Part shown: positions 17,184 through 26,603 of the stretch, piece by piece
Position numbering within the stretch: position 1 is the stretch's first letter
Layout of the letters: each line of letters begins with the position of its first letter
Source of the DNA: Sulfidibacterium sp964549335
Lineage (GTDB): Bacteria; Bacteroidota; Bacteroidia; Bacteroidales; F082
Assembly (NCBI GenBank): GCA_964549335.1
Contig: CAZJUQ010000050.1
Location: forward strand, 62,001-126,000
DNA length: 64,000 bases
Reading direction: 5' to 3'
Program-made: the position numbers and the translations under genes
The notes under the pieces: generated by a model
Told to the model about the DNA's origin: nothing
Databases searched by the model: none
What the model saw: the letters and a program-made list of their open reading frames with translations, nothing else

Positions 17184-18314
17184 TTGATAAAGATACCTTT
17201 TAATAAACCTTATTTTGCGGGCGGCGAAATACAAAATATTGTAAATGCGGCCTATCACGGACATATCTCGGGCAATGGTGTTTATACCAAATTGTGTCAC
17301 AACTTTTTTGAGGAGAGATACGGATTTAAAAAGGTTTTTTTAACCACATCGTGTACCGATGCTTTTGAGATGGCGGTAATGTTGATGGATTTGAAACCCG
17401 GCGATGAGGTAATAATGCCCTCGTTTACTTTTGTCTCAACCGCCAACCCTTTTCTGATAAAAGGTGCAAAAATAATTTTTGCCGACAGTCGTGCCGATTG
17501 CCCCGGTATTGATATTGACAAAGTTGAAAGTCTAATTACTGAAAAGACAAAAGTCCTGGTGGTGATGCATTACGGTGGCGTTGCCGTTGATATGGATAAG
17601 GCTGTTTACCTTGCCGGAAAATATAATTTGACGTTGATAGAAGATGTTGCCCATGCCATTGACTCGCACTACAAAGGGAAACCTTTGGGAAGTTTCGGCG
17701 ATTTTGCAACTTTTTCTTTTCACGAAACCAAAAATGTAAGTGCCGGTGAAGGTGGTTTGTTGGTGATAAATAACGAAAAATATGTTGACCGTGCCGAAAT
17801 TATCTGGGAAAAAGGAACTAACCGCGCTGCATTTTCGCGTGGCGAAGTTGATAAATACGAATGGGTGGACATAGGTGCATCGTTTTTGCCTTCCGATATT
17901 ATTGCCGGTGTTTTGTATGCCCAACTTCAAATATTAGACGATATTCAAAGAAAACGTATTGCCATTTGGAACAGATATTATCAAAATCTTAAACCGCTGA
18001 GCGAAAAGGGACTGTTACGTTTGCCCCATATCCCCGGTTATGCCGAAAACAACGGGCATATGTTTTACCTTTTGTTGAAAAATAAATCTCAGCGCGACAG
18101 AATGTTGGAATATTTAAATGATAATTATGTGCATTCCGTTTTCCACTATTTGCCTCTACACCTTAGCCCATATTATAAAAATAAACACGACGGCAGGATT
18201 CTTGAAAATTCCGTTAGATTTTCAGAAACACTTTTACGGTTACCGTTCTTCTATGAGCTTCCACTCGAATTGGTTGATTTTGTTTGCGATAAAGTGAAAT
18301 CTTTTTTTGCTTAA
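17184..18314 (+). CDS. wecE: dTDP-4-amino-4,6-dideoxygalactose transaminase (WecE/RffA type)
   Basis: PLP-dependent sugar aminotransferase of 376 aa that makes dTDP-4-amino-4,6-dideoxy-D-galactose from the 4-keto sugar for surface polysaccharides. It has the DegT/DnrJ/EryC1 fold, with IEDVAHA at 152-158 and the PLP lysine Lys183 in SFHETKN, a motif specific to WecE/RffA within the family. The start is a TTG at 17184, chosen because the conserved N-terminus (IPFNKPYF) begins at residue 4. No other polysaccharide genes are adjacent; rfbC is 20 kb away. Confidence 0.88.
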   Translation: MIKIPFNKPYFAGGEIQNIVNAAYHGHISGNGVYTKLCHNFFEERYGFKKVFLTTSCTDAFEMAVMLMDLKPGDEVIMPSFTFVSTANPFLIKGAKIIFADSRADCPGIDIDKVESLITEKTKVLVVMHYGGVAVDMDKAVYLAGKYNLTLIEDVAHAIDSHYKGKPLGSFGDFATFSFHETKNVSAGEGGLLVINNEKYVDRAEIIWEKGTNRAAFSRGEVDKYEWVDIGASFLPSDIIAGVLYAQLQILDDIQRKRIAIWNRYYQNLKPLSEKGLLRLPHIPGYAENNGHMFYLLLKNKSQRDRMLEYLNDNYVHSVFHYLPLHLSPYYKNKHDGRILENSVRFSETLLRLPFFYELPLELVDFVCDKVKSFFA

Positions 18315-18330
18315 TTTTACTTAAAAACCA

Positions 18331-18359
18331 TTGCCGATTATTTCCTTTTTTTACCTTTG
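18331..18359 (+). promoter_or_regulatory. Bacteroidota-type promoter for the ALDH7 gene
   Basis: TTG at 18331-18333 and TACCTTTG at 18352-18359, 18 bases apart, about 50 bases before the ALDH start. Confidence 0.7.
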
Positions 18360-18411
18360 CATACTTTAAATGTTTTGTAAAACCTTATGGATTAAATAAA
18401 AAAATAATATT

Positions 18412-19968
18412 ATGAGTAAGTTGCATTCTGTCGAGCCCGTTCTCGAAAAACTTGGTATTAAAGATGTAAACCTTGGTGTAACCACCGGTTACGAATGGTT
18501 TGACACAAAAGGTGATATAACCTCCTCGGTATCTCCGGTTGACGGAAAAGAGATAGCAAAAGTGAAAAACGCCACCATGGACGATTATGATATGGTGATG
18601 AAAAAAGCACAAAAAGCTTTTGTGGAATGGCGTAAGGTGCCTGCACCCGTACGTGGCGAAGTTGTCCGTCAAATCGGATTGGCACTTCGCGAGTATAAGG
18701 AAGAACTTGGTATTTTGGTAACCTACGAAATGGGTAAAATTTACCAGGAAGGTCTCGGAGAAGTTCAAGAGATGATTGATATTTGCGATTTTGCTGTTGG
18801 GCAGGCCCGTTTGATAAACGGCGTAAACCTTCAATCGGAACGTGTTAATCACCGCCTTTCGGAGCAATACCATCCATTGGGAATAGTGGGGCTTATCACC
18901 TCTTACAATTTTCCCGTTGCCGTTTGGGCTTGGAATACGGCACTTGCAGCCGTTGCCGGCGACGTTGTGGTTTGGAAACCCTCGTCCAAAACGCCGTTGA
19001 CAGCTATAGCAACAATGCGTATCATTGGCGATGTTTTGAAAAGAAATAATGTTCCCGAAGGCGTTTTTAACCTTGTTATTGCAAAATCGTCGGTAATGGG
19101 TGACAATTTCCTTGCCGATAAAAGAATTCCCCTGTTCTCGGTTACAGGTTCTACGGCCGTGGGAAAACATGTCGGTGCCATTGTGGGTAAACGTCTTGGA
19201 AAAACAATCCTCGAACTTGGAGGAAACAATGCCGTGATTATCACCCCGAGTGCCGATATCCAAATGGCTGTGATGTCAACGGTATTCGGAACCGTGGGTA
19301 CTGCCGGACAACGTTGTACCACAACCCGCCGTGTTATAATACACGAAGATGTTTACGACGAAGTTCGCGATAAATTTATTGCCGCATACAAAGGTATAGA
19401 AAAACGTATCGGTAACCCGCTTGACGAAGACTACCTTGTAGGACCGTTAATCGACAATTTTGCCGTCGAATTGTTCCAAAATGCAATAGAACAGGTGCAA
19501 AAAGAGGGTGGAAAAATTCTTTTCGGCGGCCAGGTGCTTCAGGGCGAAGGTTACGAGTCGGGTAATTATGTTGTGCCTTGTATTGCCGAAGCGGAAAATC
19601 ATTATAAAATAGTGCAGGAGGAGACTTTTGCTCCTATCGTTTATTTCATAAAATACAGTGGCGACATCACAAATGCAATTGCCATTCAAAACGATGTTCC
19701 GCAAGGTCTCTCGTCGGCTTGTTTTACATTAAACATGCGCGAAGCCGAAACATTCCTTTCGTATGCGGGTTCCGATTGTGGTATAGCAAACGTAAACCTC
19801 GGAACCTCGGGAGCCGAGATAGGTGGCGCTTTCGGAGGCGAAAAAGATACCGGCGGCGGTCGCGAGTCCGGCTCCGATGCTTGGAAAGCGTACATGCGCC
19901 GTCAAACCAACACGGTTAATTACGGTACCGACCTGCCTCTGGCTCAAGGAATAAAATTCGATATTTAA
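18412..19968 (+). CDS. ALDH7-family aldehyde dehydrogenase (antiquitin; L-2-aminoadipate semialdehyde / piperideine-6-carboxylate dehydrogenase)
   Basis: NAD-dependent aldehyde dehydrogenase of 518 aa. Catalytic Cys302 lies in TAGQRCTTTRR and the general base Glu268 in LELGGNN; the coenzyme loop FSVTGSTAVG is at 242-251. The C-terminal block GSDCGIANVN, SGAEIGGAFGGEK and TGGGRESGSDAWK is diagnostic of ALDH7/antiquitin. These enzymes oxidise alpha-aminoadipate semialdehyde in lysine degradation, and some detoxify betaine or lipid aldehydes. Single-gene unit with its own promoter and a strong terminator. Confidence 0.92.
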   Translation: MSKLHSVEPVLEKLGIKDVNLGVTTGYEWFDTKGDITSSVSPVDGKEIAKVKNATMDDYDMVMKKAQKAFVEWRKVPAPVRGEVVRQIGLALREYKEELGILVTYEMGKIYQEGLGEVQEMIDICDFAVGQARLINGVNLQSERVNHRLSEQYHPLGIVGLITSYNFPVAVWAWNTALAAVAGDVVVWKPSSKTPLTAIATMRIIGDVLKRNNVPEGVFNLVIAKSSVMGDNFLADKRIPLFSVTGSTAVGKHVGAIVGKRLGKTILELGGNNAVIITPSADIQMAVMSTVFGTVGTAGQRCTTTRRVIIHEDVYDEVRDKFIAAYKGIEKRIGNPLDEDYLVGPLIDNFAVELFQNAIEQVQKEGGKILFGGQVLQGEGYESGNYVVPCIAEAENHYKIVQEETFAPIVYFIKYSGDITNAIAIQNDVPQGLSSACFTLNMREAETFLSYAGSDCGIANVNLGTSGAEIGGAFGGEKDTGGGRESGSDAWKAYMRRQTNTVNYGTDLPLAQGIKFDI

Positions 19969-19977
19969 TCGCTTGAA

Positions 19978-20017
19978 AATTAAGGTTGTCATTAAGTAAT
20001 GACAACCTTAATTGTTT
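19978..20017 (+). terminator. Strong terminator after ALDH7
   Basis: Perfect 17-bp inverted repeat (19978-19994 with 19997-20013) beginning 10 bases after the ALDH stop, followed by GTTTTAG. The tip leaves only two unpaired bases on paper, so the real loop opens a few pairs. Confidence 0.8.
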
Positions 20018-20049
20018 TAGCATTGTCTTGATTTATAACTTTCTGTATT

Positions 20050-20469
20050 ATGAAAAAGTATTTTCTTTTATCAATTGCAACTATTGTAATCGTTTTTTCA
20101 GCTTGCAATCAAAGCGGCAAGAAAAAACAAAACAACCGGCGACAAATTCATGAAAAAACCCTTGGCACTGAAAATAAAACCAAAACCTCTCCCAATATTA
20201 AAAAGTTTCCCGAATTAACCCCCGAAGAGTATTTTCATGCCGTGGTTTTCGATACAATGACACTTAGCCAGGTGGCAAAAAAGAATGAAATCAGTTTGCC
20301 GTTTCTGAAAACCAAACTCGGCATTCCGAAATCTGTCACTTACGATTATACAATAAATCAATTGAAAAGGAATTTTCATTTTACAACGGAACATTTGAAA
20401 GATATTATTGAAAATTCCAAAAACGAGTCGAAGGTTGTTAACAAAAAGTTGAAAATGAAAAGAAAATAG
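20050..20469 (+). CDS. Small lipoprotein with helix-turn-helix-like C-terminal segment
   Basis: A 139 aa protein with lipoprotein signal (MKKYFLLSI..., lipobox VFSAC, cysteine near residue 19), a Lys/Asn-rich spacer (20-50) and a folded part (about 55-120). The folded part has the pattern TLSQVAKKNEISLPFLKTKL-GIP, like a small helical repeat seen in other Bacteroidota envelope proteins. I do not know a function. It lies 29 bases upstream of the secreted C1 peptidase and may be its partner. Confidence 0.65.
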   Translation: MKKYFLLSIATIVIVFSACNQSGKKKQNNRRQIHEKTLGTENKTKTSPNIKKFPELTPEEYFHAVVFDTMTLSQVAKKNEISLPFLKTKLGIPKSVTYDYTINQLKRNFHFTTEHLKDIIENSKNESKVVNKKLKMKRK

Positions 20470-20498
20470 TGTTGTTTAATTATTAAATATTAAAAATC

Positions 20499-21707
20499 AT
20501 GAAATACAAATTTACTGTTTATTTATTGCTTTCGGTGTTTTTTCTGAATCTTCAGGCATTTTCACAGGAAGAGAAAAAAGAGAAAAAAGAGGAGAAGGGG
20601 TACATTATTACCGATGTGACCGTTGTCCCTCATACTTCGGTAAAAAACCAGTACCGTTCGGGTACGTGTTGGAGCTTTTCGGGAATAGGATTTATCGAAG
20701 CCGAAATTTTACGTGAAACAGGTAAAAAGTACGATCTCTCGGAGATGTTTTGCGTAAACCACACCTATCGCGACAAAGCGGTAAAATATGTCAGACTGCA
20801 CGGTAAATTGAATTTTGGTTCCGGTGCCGAATTTGCAGACGTTTTCAGGGTAATAAGAAAATACGGAATTGTTCCCGAAAGTGTTTATTCGGGATTGCAA
20901 TACGGCGAAGATATGCATACCCACGGCGAACTCGATGCTTTACTCCAAAGTTATGTTGATGTTATTGTGAAAAACAAAAACAGAAAACTCACCCCTGTTT
21001 GGCACGAAGGTTTCGATAAAGTTTTGGATACCTATCTCGGCGAACTTCCGGGAAAGTTCAACTACGAAGGCAAAGAATACACTCCCGAGAGTTTCAGGGA
21101 TATGCTCGGTTTGAATATGGATGATTATTTGGAAATTACATCATATACCGATCATCCTTATTATGAGGAATATGCCGTTGAAATACCGGACAACTGGCTT
21201 TGGGCAAAATCGATGAATGTCCCTCTGGACGAGATGATGGAGATTATTGACAATGCTCTCGAAAACGGATATACCGTAGCCTGGGGAGCCGATGTGAGCG
21301 ACCGCGGCTTTAACTGGAAAAAAGGAATTGCAATAATCCCTGATGAAAATCCTACCGATTTGTCGGGAACCGATTTGGCACGTTGGGAAGCCCTGTCGAA
21401 AAACGAACAAAAAAAGGAACTGTACAGCTTCGATTCTATAGTGCAAGAGGTAACGGTTACCGAACAGATGCGCCAACAATATTACGATAATTACAAGGTT
21501 ACCGACGACCACGGTATGTTGATTGTGGGTATAGCCAAAGACCAAAAAGGAAATAAATATTACAAGGTGAAAAATTCGTGGGGTACCGACCAAAAATATA
21601 AAGGTTATTTTTACGCTTCGGTTCCTTATGTAAGACTGCAAACAATAGGGATTGCCGTTAATAAAAAGGCTATTCCGAAAAAGATATTGAAAAAATTCAA
21701 AAAGTAA
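20499..21707 (+). CDS. Secreted C1-family aminopeptidase (bleomycin-hydrolase / PepC type)
   Basis: Papain-family cysteine peptidase of 402 aa with a cleavable signal peptide (residues 1-22, ending AFSQ). Catalytic residues: Gln51 and Cys57 in NQYRSGTCWSF, His338 in DDHGML, and Asn359 in KNSWG. The spacing with long insertions matches bleomycin hydrolase/PepC rather than classic papain. Export by signal peptide is unusual for PepC elsewhere but common in Bacteroidota. Probably trims peptides in the periplasm for uptake. It shares a bidirectional terminator with dnaK. Confidence 0.9.
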   Translation: MKYKFTVYLLLSVFFLNLQAFSQEEKKEKKEEKGYIITDVTVVPHTSVKNQYRSGTCWSFSGIGFIEAEILRETGKKYDLSEMFCVNHTYRDKAVKYVRLHGKLNFGSGAEFADVFRVIRKYGIVPESVYSGLQYGEDMHTHGELDALLQSYVDVIVKNKNRKLTPVWHEGFDKVLDTYLGELPGKFNYEGKEYTPESFRDMLGLNMDDYLEITSYTDHPYYEEYAVEIPDNWLWAKSMNVPLDEMMEIIDNALENGYTVAWGADVSDRGFNWKKGIAIIPDENPTDLSGTDLARWEALSKNEQKKELYSFDSIVQEVTVTEQMRQQYYDNYKVTDDHGMLIVGIAKDQKGNKYYKVKNSWGTDQKYKGYFYASVPYVRLQTIGIAVNKKAIPKKILKKFKK

Positions 21708-21740
21708 GATACCGGCGTTTGAACGTTTTGGGAAATAAAA

Positions 21741-21770
21741 AAAACCGCTTTGAAAAAAGCGGTTTTTTTT
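21741..21770. terminator. Bidirectional terminator between the C1 peptidase and dnaK
   Basis: AAAACCGCTT (21741-21750) and AAGCGGTTTT (21757-21766) pair around a 6-base loop, with A and T runs on the two sides, so it can stop transcription from both directions. Confidence 0.9.
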
Positions 21771-21792
21771 ATTATGAACAATCTTTGTATTT

Positions 21793-23715
21793 CTATTTAA
21801 CTTCTTCGAAATCGACGTCGGTAACTTCGTCGTCGCCGTTGCCTCCTTCATTACCGGTATTTCCGCCTTGGTTGTCTTGGTTGGGAGGAGTTTGTGCACC
21901 TCCGGCAGCACCTTGAGCACCTTTGTACATATCTTCGCTTGCTTTTTGCCACGAAGCGTTAAGTTTGCTCATTGCGGCATCAATAGCGGTAATGTCTTGG
22001 GCTTTATGAGCATTACGCAGCTCTTCCAATCCCGATTCTATTTCAGCTTTTTTGTCTGCCGGCAATTTGTCGCCATACTCTTTAAGCTGTTTTTCCGTTT
22101 GGAAAATCAAAGCGTCGGCGGCGTTGAGTTTGTCAACACGTTCGCGTGCTTTTCTGTCGGCTTCGGCATTTGCTTCGGCTTCGGCTTTCATTTTTTTGAT
22201 TTCCTCTTCCGACAATCCCGAAGAGGCTTCAATTCTGATGCTTTGCGATTTTCCGGTAGCTTTATCCTTAGCCGAAACGTTCAAAATACCGTTTGAGTCG
22301 ATATCGAAAGTCACCTCGATTTGCGGAACTCCACGCGGGGCCGGCGGAATACCGTCCAGGTGAAAACGTCCTATGCTCTTGTTTTGATTTGCCATAGGTC
22401 TTTCTCCTTGAAGCACATGAATTTCAACCGAAGGTTGGTTATCGGCCGCTGTTGAGAATACCTCCGTCTTTTTGGTAGGTATTGTGGTGTTGGCTTCAAT
22501 GAGTTTTGTCATAACACCTCCGAGGGTTTCAATACCGAGCGACAAAGGAGTGACATCGAGCAACAACACATCTTTTACCTCACCGGTAAGAACACCACCT
22601 TGAATGGCAGCACCAATTGCCACAACCTCATCGGGGTTAACACCTTTTGAGGGCTCTTTGCCGAAGAAATCTTTAACTATTTTTTGTATTGCGGGAATAC
22701 GTGTTGAACCTCCCACCAAAATTACTTCGTCAATATCCGATGCATTCAGTCCGGCATCTTTGAGAGCCAGTTTACAAGGTTCGATGGTAGCCCTGATAAG
22801 ATGGTCGGCAAGTTGCTCGAATTTGGCACGTGTAAGTTTGCGTACCAAGTGTTTCGGCACACCGTCAACAGGCATGATATAAGGCAAGTTTATCTCGGTT
22901 TCCACCGAACTCGAAAGTTCGATTTTGGCTTTTTCGGCTGCCTCTTTCAAACGTTGAAGTGCCATTGGGTCTTTTCTCAAGTCCACGCCTTCGTCTTTTT
23001 GAAATTCGTCGGCAAGCCAGTTCATAATTACCTCGTCGAAGTCGTCGCCGCCGAGGTGAGTGTTTCCGTTTGTGGATTTCACTTCGAAAACGCCGTCGCC
23101 GAGTTCAAGTATTGATATGTCGAACGTACCGCCGCCAAGGTCGAACACGGCAATTTTCTCATCCTGTTTCTTTTTGTCGAGACCGTATGCCAACGAGGCT
23201 GCCGTAGGTTCGTTTATGATACGACGAACGGTTAATCCTGCAATTTCGCCGGCTTCTTTTGTAGCCTGCCGTTGCGAATCGTTAAAATATGCCGGAACGG
23301 TAATCACCGCTTCGGTAACAGTTTGTCCCAGGTAATCTTCAGCGGTTTTCTTCATTTTCTGAAGAATCATTGCCGAGATCTCCTGAGGAGTATATAATCT
23401 GTCGTCGATTTTTACGCGAGGCGTATCATTTTCTCCTTTAACAACGTCGTAAGGAACACGTTTTACTTCGGATTCAACTTCCGAATAACGGTTTCCCATA
23501 AAACGTTTTATGGAAAATATTGTTTTCTTTGCATTGGTTATTGCTTGACGTTTAGCGGGTTCACCCACTTTTCTTTCACCGTTGTCGGTAAAAGCAACTA
23601 TCGAAGGAGTGGTACGATGACCTTCGCTGTTGGGTATAACAACAGGCTCGTTACCCTCCATTACTGCAACGCATGAGTTGGTTGTTCCTAAGTCTATACC
23701 TATAATTTTTCCCAT
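21793..23715 (-). CDS. dnaK: Molecular chaperone DnaK (Hsp70)
   Basis: ATP-dependent chaperone of 640 aa. N-terminal IGIDLGTTNSCVAV, AYFNDSQRQATKEAG, the VFDLGGGTFDIS phosphate loop, the linker region KDVLLLDVTPLSLG, and the C-terminal Gly/Asn-rich tail ending DVDFEEVK are all present. It is monocistronic here, 18 kb from grpE-dnaJ. A clear ribosome-binding site (AAGGAG on the minus strand, 23725-23730) lies about 9 bases before the ATG, which is uncommon in this phylum and fits high expression. The 254 bases upstream contain no CIRCE element that I can see and no perfect TAnnTTTG. Confidence 0.98.
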   Translation of the reverse strand: MGKIIGIDLGTTNSCVAVMEGNEPVVIPNSEGHRTTPSIVAFTDNGERKVGEPAKRQAITNAKKTIFSIKRFMGNRYSEVESEVKRVPYDVVKGENDTPRVKIDDRLYTPQEISAMILQKMKKTAEDYLGQTVTEAVITVPAYFNDSQRQATKEAGEIAGLTVRRIINEPTAASLAYGLDKKKQDEKIAVFDLGGGTFDISILELGDGVFEVKSTNGNTHLGGDDFDEVIMNWLADEFQKDEGVDLRKDPMALQRLKEAAEKAKIELSSSVETEINLPYIMPVDGVPKHLVRKLTRAKFEQLADHLIRATIEPCKLALKDAGLNASDIDEVILVGGSTRIPAIQKIVKDFFGKEPSKGVNPDEVVAIGAAIQGGVLTGEVKDVLLLDVTPLSLGIETLGGVMTKLIEANTTIPTKKTEVFSTAADNQPSVEIHVLQGERPMANQNKSIGRFHLDGIPPAPRGVPQIEVTFDIDSNGILNVSAKDKATGKSQSIRIEASSGLSEEEIKKMKAEAEANAEADRKARERVDKLNAADALIFQTEKQLKEYGDKLPADKKAEIESGLEELRNAHKAQDITAIDAAMSKLNASWQKASEDMYKGAQGAAGGAQTPPNQDNQGGNTGNEGGNGDDEVTDVDFEEVK

Positions 23716-23969
23716 TTCTTTATTCTCCTTTTTTATTTTTTTGTTAATTACTATCTTTTCTTTTTTGTCGGCTATTGGTTTTCAATGATTATGCCAAATA
23801 ATCAAATAATAATTTTTTGGTGTATATGTCAGTTTAAGAAGTGATACGGTTTATACGGCCTGGCGGTTATCTTTTTTTGTATCAGTATATTAACGTAAAT
23901 ACTGTATGCTTTGCCGTTTTTGTAGGAAAAAAAGAGTTAGGTATGACAAAACGACATAAAGGTAATGAA

Positions 23970-25823
23970 TTATTTTTCGGGTTCAAACAGTTCCACTTTA
24001 AAATCGTCGAAATAGATATCTTTTTTGCCCCTGTACCATACATAGGTAATAAGGTTATCCGATTTTCTTCTTACTTCGGGAGTAAGGTAGTCCATTGAAA
24101 TTTTATTCCAACTGTTAAGTTTCAATTTTCCGGCTACACTTTGGTCGTTCAAATTTACTGTCCGGTATTTGTAATTTTTTCCGTGAAATTGAAATGTCGT
24201 AACAAGCGATACCGGGGTTTCGGACAGGGGATGTACGGGATAAACCCAAACGCTCACCCTTATCCACGCATACTCTTTGTCTGTAAGGTCTTTGTATTTA
24301 ATGCGGTATGCCGGTGAGAAGTTGATTGTGCTGTCCATTTTGAGTGATTGTTTTCCCGAATGTGAGTATTTTGTGGTAAAGTGTTTCCCTTTTTGTTCGA
24401 AGTCGAAAAATGCGAGTCTCTTTTTTATATATTGATTTTCGTCTTTCAAATGTTCGGGTTTGCCTCCGAAATCTCTTTTTACAAGCAAGAGTTTTTCGTA
24501 CTGTGGGTTTACGCTGGTTTTTCCGAAAGTTTTTATATAGTATGCAAAAGTCATACGGTCGGAGCTGAGGATATGATGGCGCATTTGCCAAATTTGAAAC
24601 AGGTTAAGGGTTACAAAAAACAAAATAAAAAGGGTTGCAACGAATTTTTTCCACGGTTTTTGTTTACGGAGGTTGTTTAAAAAGTATCCTAAAGGAATAG
24701 CCATAACGGCATACGATTGCACTAATGCCCTTTGTCCGAAACATTGTGCATACCACCAGCACGACCAGCTTGAAACGATATACAGATTCAGTACGAAAAA
24801 TATGAACAAGCTGTAGAAAATCTCCTTTTTTTCTTTATAAAGATTGTAAAAACCCCAAACGGCAAATATCATCAAAGGGGTATAAATGAGCCAGCCTTTG
24901 CGGAAACTGAACAAAACCTTTAATGTGTATGGCCATAAAAATTCAAAACCTTCCCCGGGGTTTACATAGCTGTAATAAATAAAATGTCCCGTGATAATTT
25001 TCCAATAAGCTATTTGAAAAGAGGCGATAATTGCAAGTATTAAAAAGAATGTGAACAGTTGTGTTTTGTATTTACGCAGTAGTTTCAATTTTGTTTTGAA
25101 ACTTTCTTTGCCGGTTACTCCCCACAGCAGTGGAATAATTATCGAGATTAATTCGGTAGGCCTTGCGAGTGTTGTAAAACCTATAACAACAGCAAGCAAA
25201 ACGATATCTTTTTTCCGGTGCCATGTGTTCCATTTATAGCTCAACCACAATATCAGGGCGTACATTCCGAAAAGGTAATTATGCACTATTTCGCCCGAAA
25301 AAACCGCATATGTGTAGTAGTTTGTTCCGAAAAATAGCAGCAGCAACAAAAGCATTGTCAATTTGTCGTCGAAAAATAGCAGAAGGACTTTCCTTAAGAA
25401 ATAAAATCCGAGCATAAAAAAGAGGATGCTGTTTATTACCAGCGCAGTTTGATACGGTTTCGAAAATCCGTCAGCGGGATATCCTGAAATTTTTGCGGCT
25501 ATATTTCCGGCAATAAAGGCGGGGGCATAGAAAAAGGCCATGCCCATACTGTATTTCATTACCCAGTTTCCGTTTGGTGCTTTTGTGGCTTGATAAAATG
25601 TGCTTGAAGGGTCGTATTTGTCAAAAATTTTATCTATGGTCTCTTTGTTTTTTATAGCCAAATCGTGATAGGTAAAAGTCATGGGCAAGTAAAGGTAATA
25701 GCCGAAAGTATCCCACGAGATAGGATTGGAGGGTGGATTTTGAAAGCGCATAAACGAAAGAAAAATATAAATAAACAGCAAGGTAAAGGCTGAATATTTG
25801 TTATTTTTATTACGCTTGTTCAT
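23970..25823 (-). CDS. GT-C-like polytopic membrane protein with C-terminal beta-sandwich domain
   Basis: A 617 aa protein. Residues 1-430 contain about ten membrane helices, with a luminal first loop carrying SWDTFGYYLYLPMTF, a position where GT-C glycosyltransferases place acidic residues. After the last helix, residues about 450-617 form a soluble region (SHSGKQSLKMDS, WIRVSVWVYP, YFDDFKVELFEP) that reads like a carbohydrate-binding jelly roll. GT-C enzymes use polyprenyl-phosphate sugars on the outer face of the inner membrane. The gene is 11 bases after a GT2 (polyprenyl-phosphate-sugar synthase type) and in the spt operon, so transfer of sugar to a lipid or glycan is a reasonable inference. 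Not a recognised named family. Confidence 0.65.
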   Translation of the reverse strand: MNKRNKNNKYSAFTLLFIYIFLSFMRFQNPPSNPISWDTFGYYLYLPMTFTYHDLAIKNKETIDKIFDKYDPSSTFYQATKAPNGNWVMKYSMGMAFFYAPAFIAGNIAAKISGYPADGFSKPYQTALVINSILFFMLGFYFLRKVLLLFFDDKLTMLLLLLLFFGTNYYTYAVFSGEIVHNYLFGMYALILWLSYKWNTWHRKKDIVLLAVVIGFTTLARPTELISIIIPLLWGVTGKESFKTKLKLLRKYKTQLFTFFLILAIIASFQIAYWKIITGHFIYYSYVNPGEGFEFLWPYTLKVLFSFRKGWLIYTPLMIFAVWGFYNLYKEKKEIFYSLFIFFVLNLYIVSSWSCWWYAQCFGQRALVQSYAVMAIPLGYFLNNLRKQKPWKKFVATLFILFFVTLNLFQIWQMRHHILSSDRMTFAYYIKTFGKTSVNPQYEKLLLVKRDFGGKPEHLKDENQYIKKRLAFFDFEQKGKHFTTKYSHSGKQSLKMDSTINFSPAYRIKYKDLTDKEYAWIRVSVWVYPVHPLSETPVSLVTTFQFHGKNYKYRTVNLNDQSVAGKLKLNSWNKISMDYLTPEVRRKSDNLITYVWYRGKKDIYFDDFKVELFEPEK

Positions 25824-25833
25824 GAAGTATGCT

Positions 25834-26571
25834 TTATTGTCTGAAAGTCTTTTTATCGAAAATATTATAACGCAATATGCAATAGATTGCTCTGAAACCG
25901 TCGCGCCAATCTATTTTTTTTCCTTCGTCGTAAGTTCTTCCGTAATATGATATGCCCACTTCATAAATTCTTATGCCGGGGATTCGTGATATTTTTGCGG
26001 TGACTTCGGGTTCGAAACCGAAACGTTTCTCTTTTAAGAGCAGTTTTTTCAAATGGGATGTTTTAAACAACTTGTAACAGGTCTCCATATCTGTCATGTT
26101 GAGGTTTGTAAAGAGGTTTGAAAAGCCGGTAAGCAATTTGTTACCTATGGAGTGCCAAAAAAACAGAATTCTGTGCGGTTCGCCACCCATAAAACGGCTT
26201 CCGTACACTACGTCTGCAAAACCGTCTGTTATGGGTTTTAGCAGTTTATTGTATTCGTTGGGGTCGTATTCGGTATCGGCATCCTGAATTATCAAATAGT
26301 CGCCTGTAGCTTCGTCAATACCACGGTGAATGGCGGCACCCTTTCCCATGTTTGTATTTTGATTTACAAGTCTGATGTTTTCGCCGGGATTTTCCCCGAT
26401 GAACTTTTTTACAATACCGGTGGTGCCGTCGGTTGAGCAGTCGTCAATAACAATCAACTCTTTTTTGATGTTATTTATAAGTTTAACATCAATTATTTTG
26501 TTTAATATCTCTTCTATTGTCCCCTCTTCGTTATAGGCGGGAATAATTACGGACAGTACTTTATCGGACAT
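25834..26571 (-). CDS. GT2 family glycosyltransferase (dolichyl-phosphate-mannose-synthase-like)
   Basis: A 245 aa soluble GT-A glycosyltransferase. VIIPAYNEE (8-16) starts the nucleotide-binding fold, Asp43-Asp44 contact UDP/GDP sugar, and the metal motif DAD is at 97-99, followed by YGSRFMGG. These are the marks of DPM1/polyprenyl-phosphate glycosyltransferases; it lacks the membrane domain of GtrB types. Start is 33 bases after spt and the stop 11 bases before the GT-C-like gene, so the three form an operon. Inferred role: make the lipid-linked sugar donor for its GT-C neighbour. Confidence 0.85.
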   Translation of the reverse strand: MSDKVLSVIIPAYNEEGTIEEILNKIIDVKLINNIKKELIVIDDCSTDGTTGIVKKFIGENPGENIRLVNQNTNMGKGAAIHRGIDEATGDYLIIQDADTEYDPNEYNKLLKPITDGFADVVYGSRFMGGEPHRILFFWHSIGNKLLTGFSNLFTNLNMTDMETCYKLFKTSHLKKLLLKEKRFGFEPEVTAKISRIPGIRIYEVGISYYGRTYDEGKKIDWRDGFRAIYCILRYNIFDKKTFRQ

Positions 26572-26603
26572 ATTGTTATTGTTACCCTGAAAATGTTAAA
26601 CTT

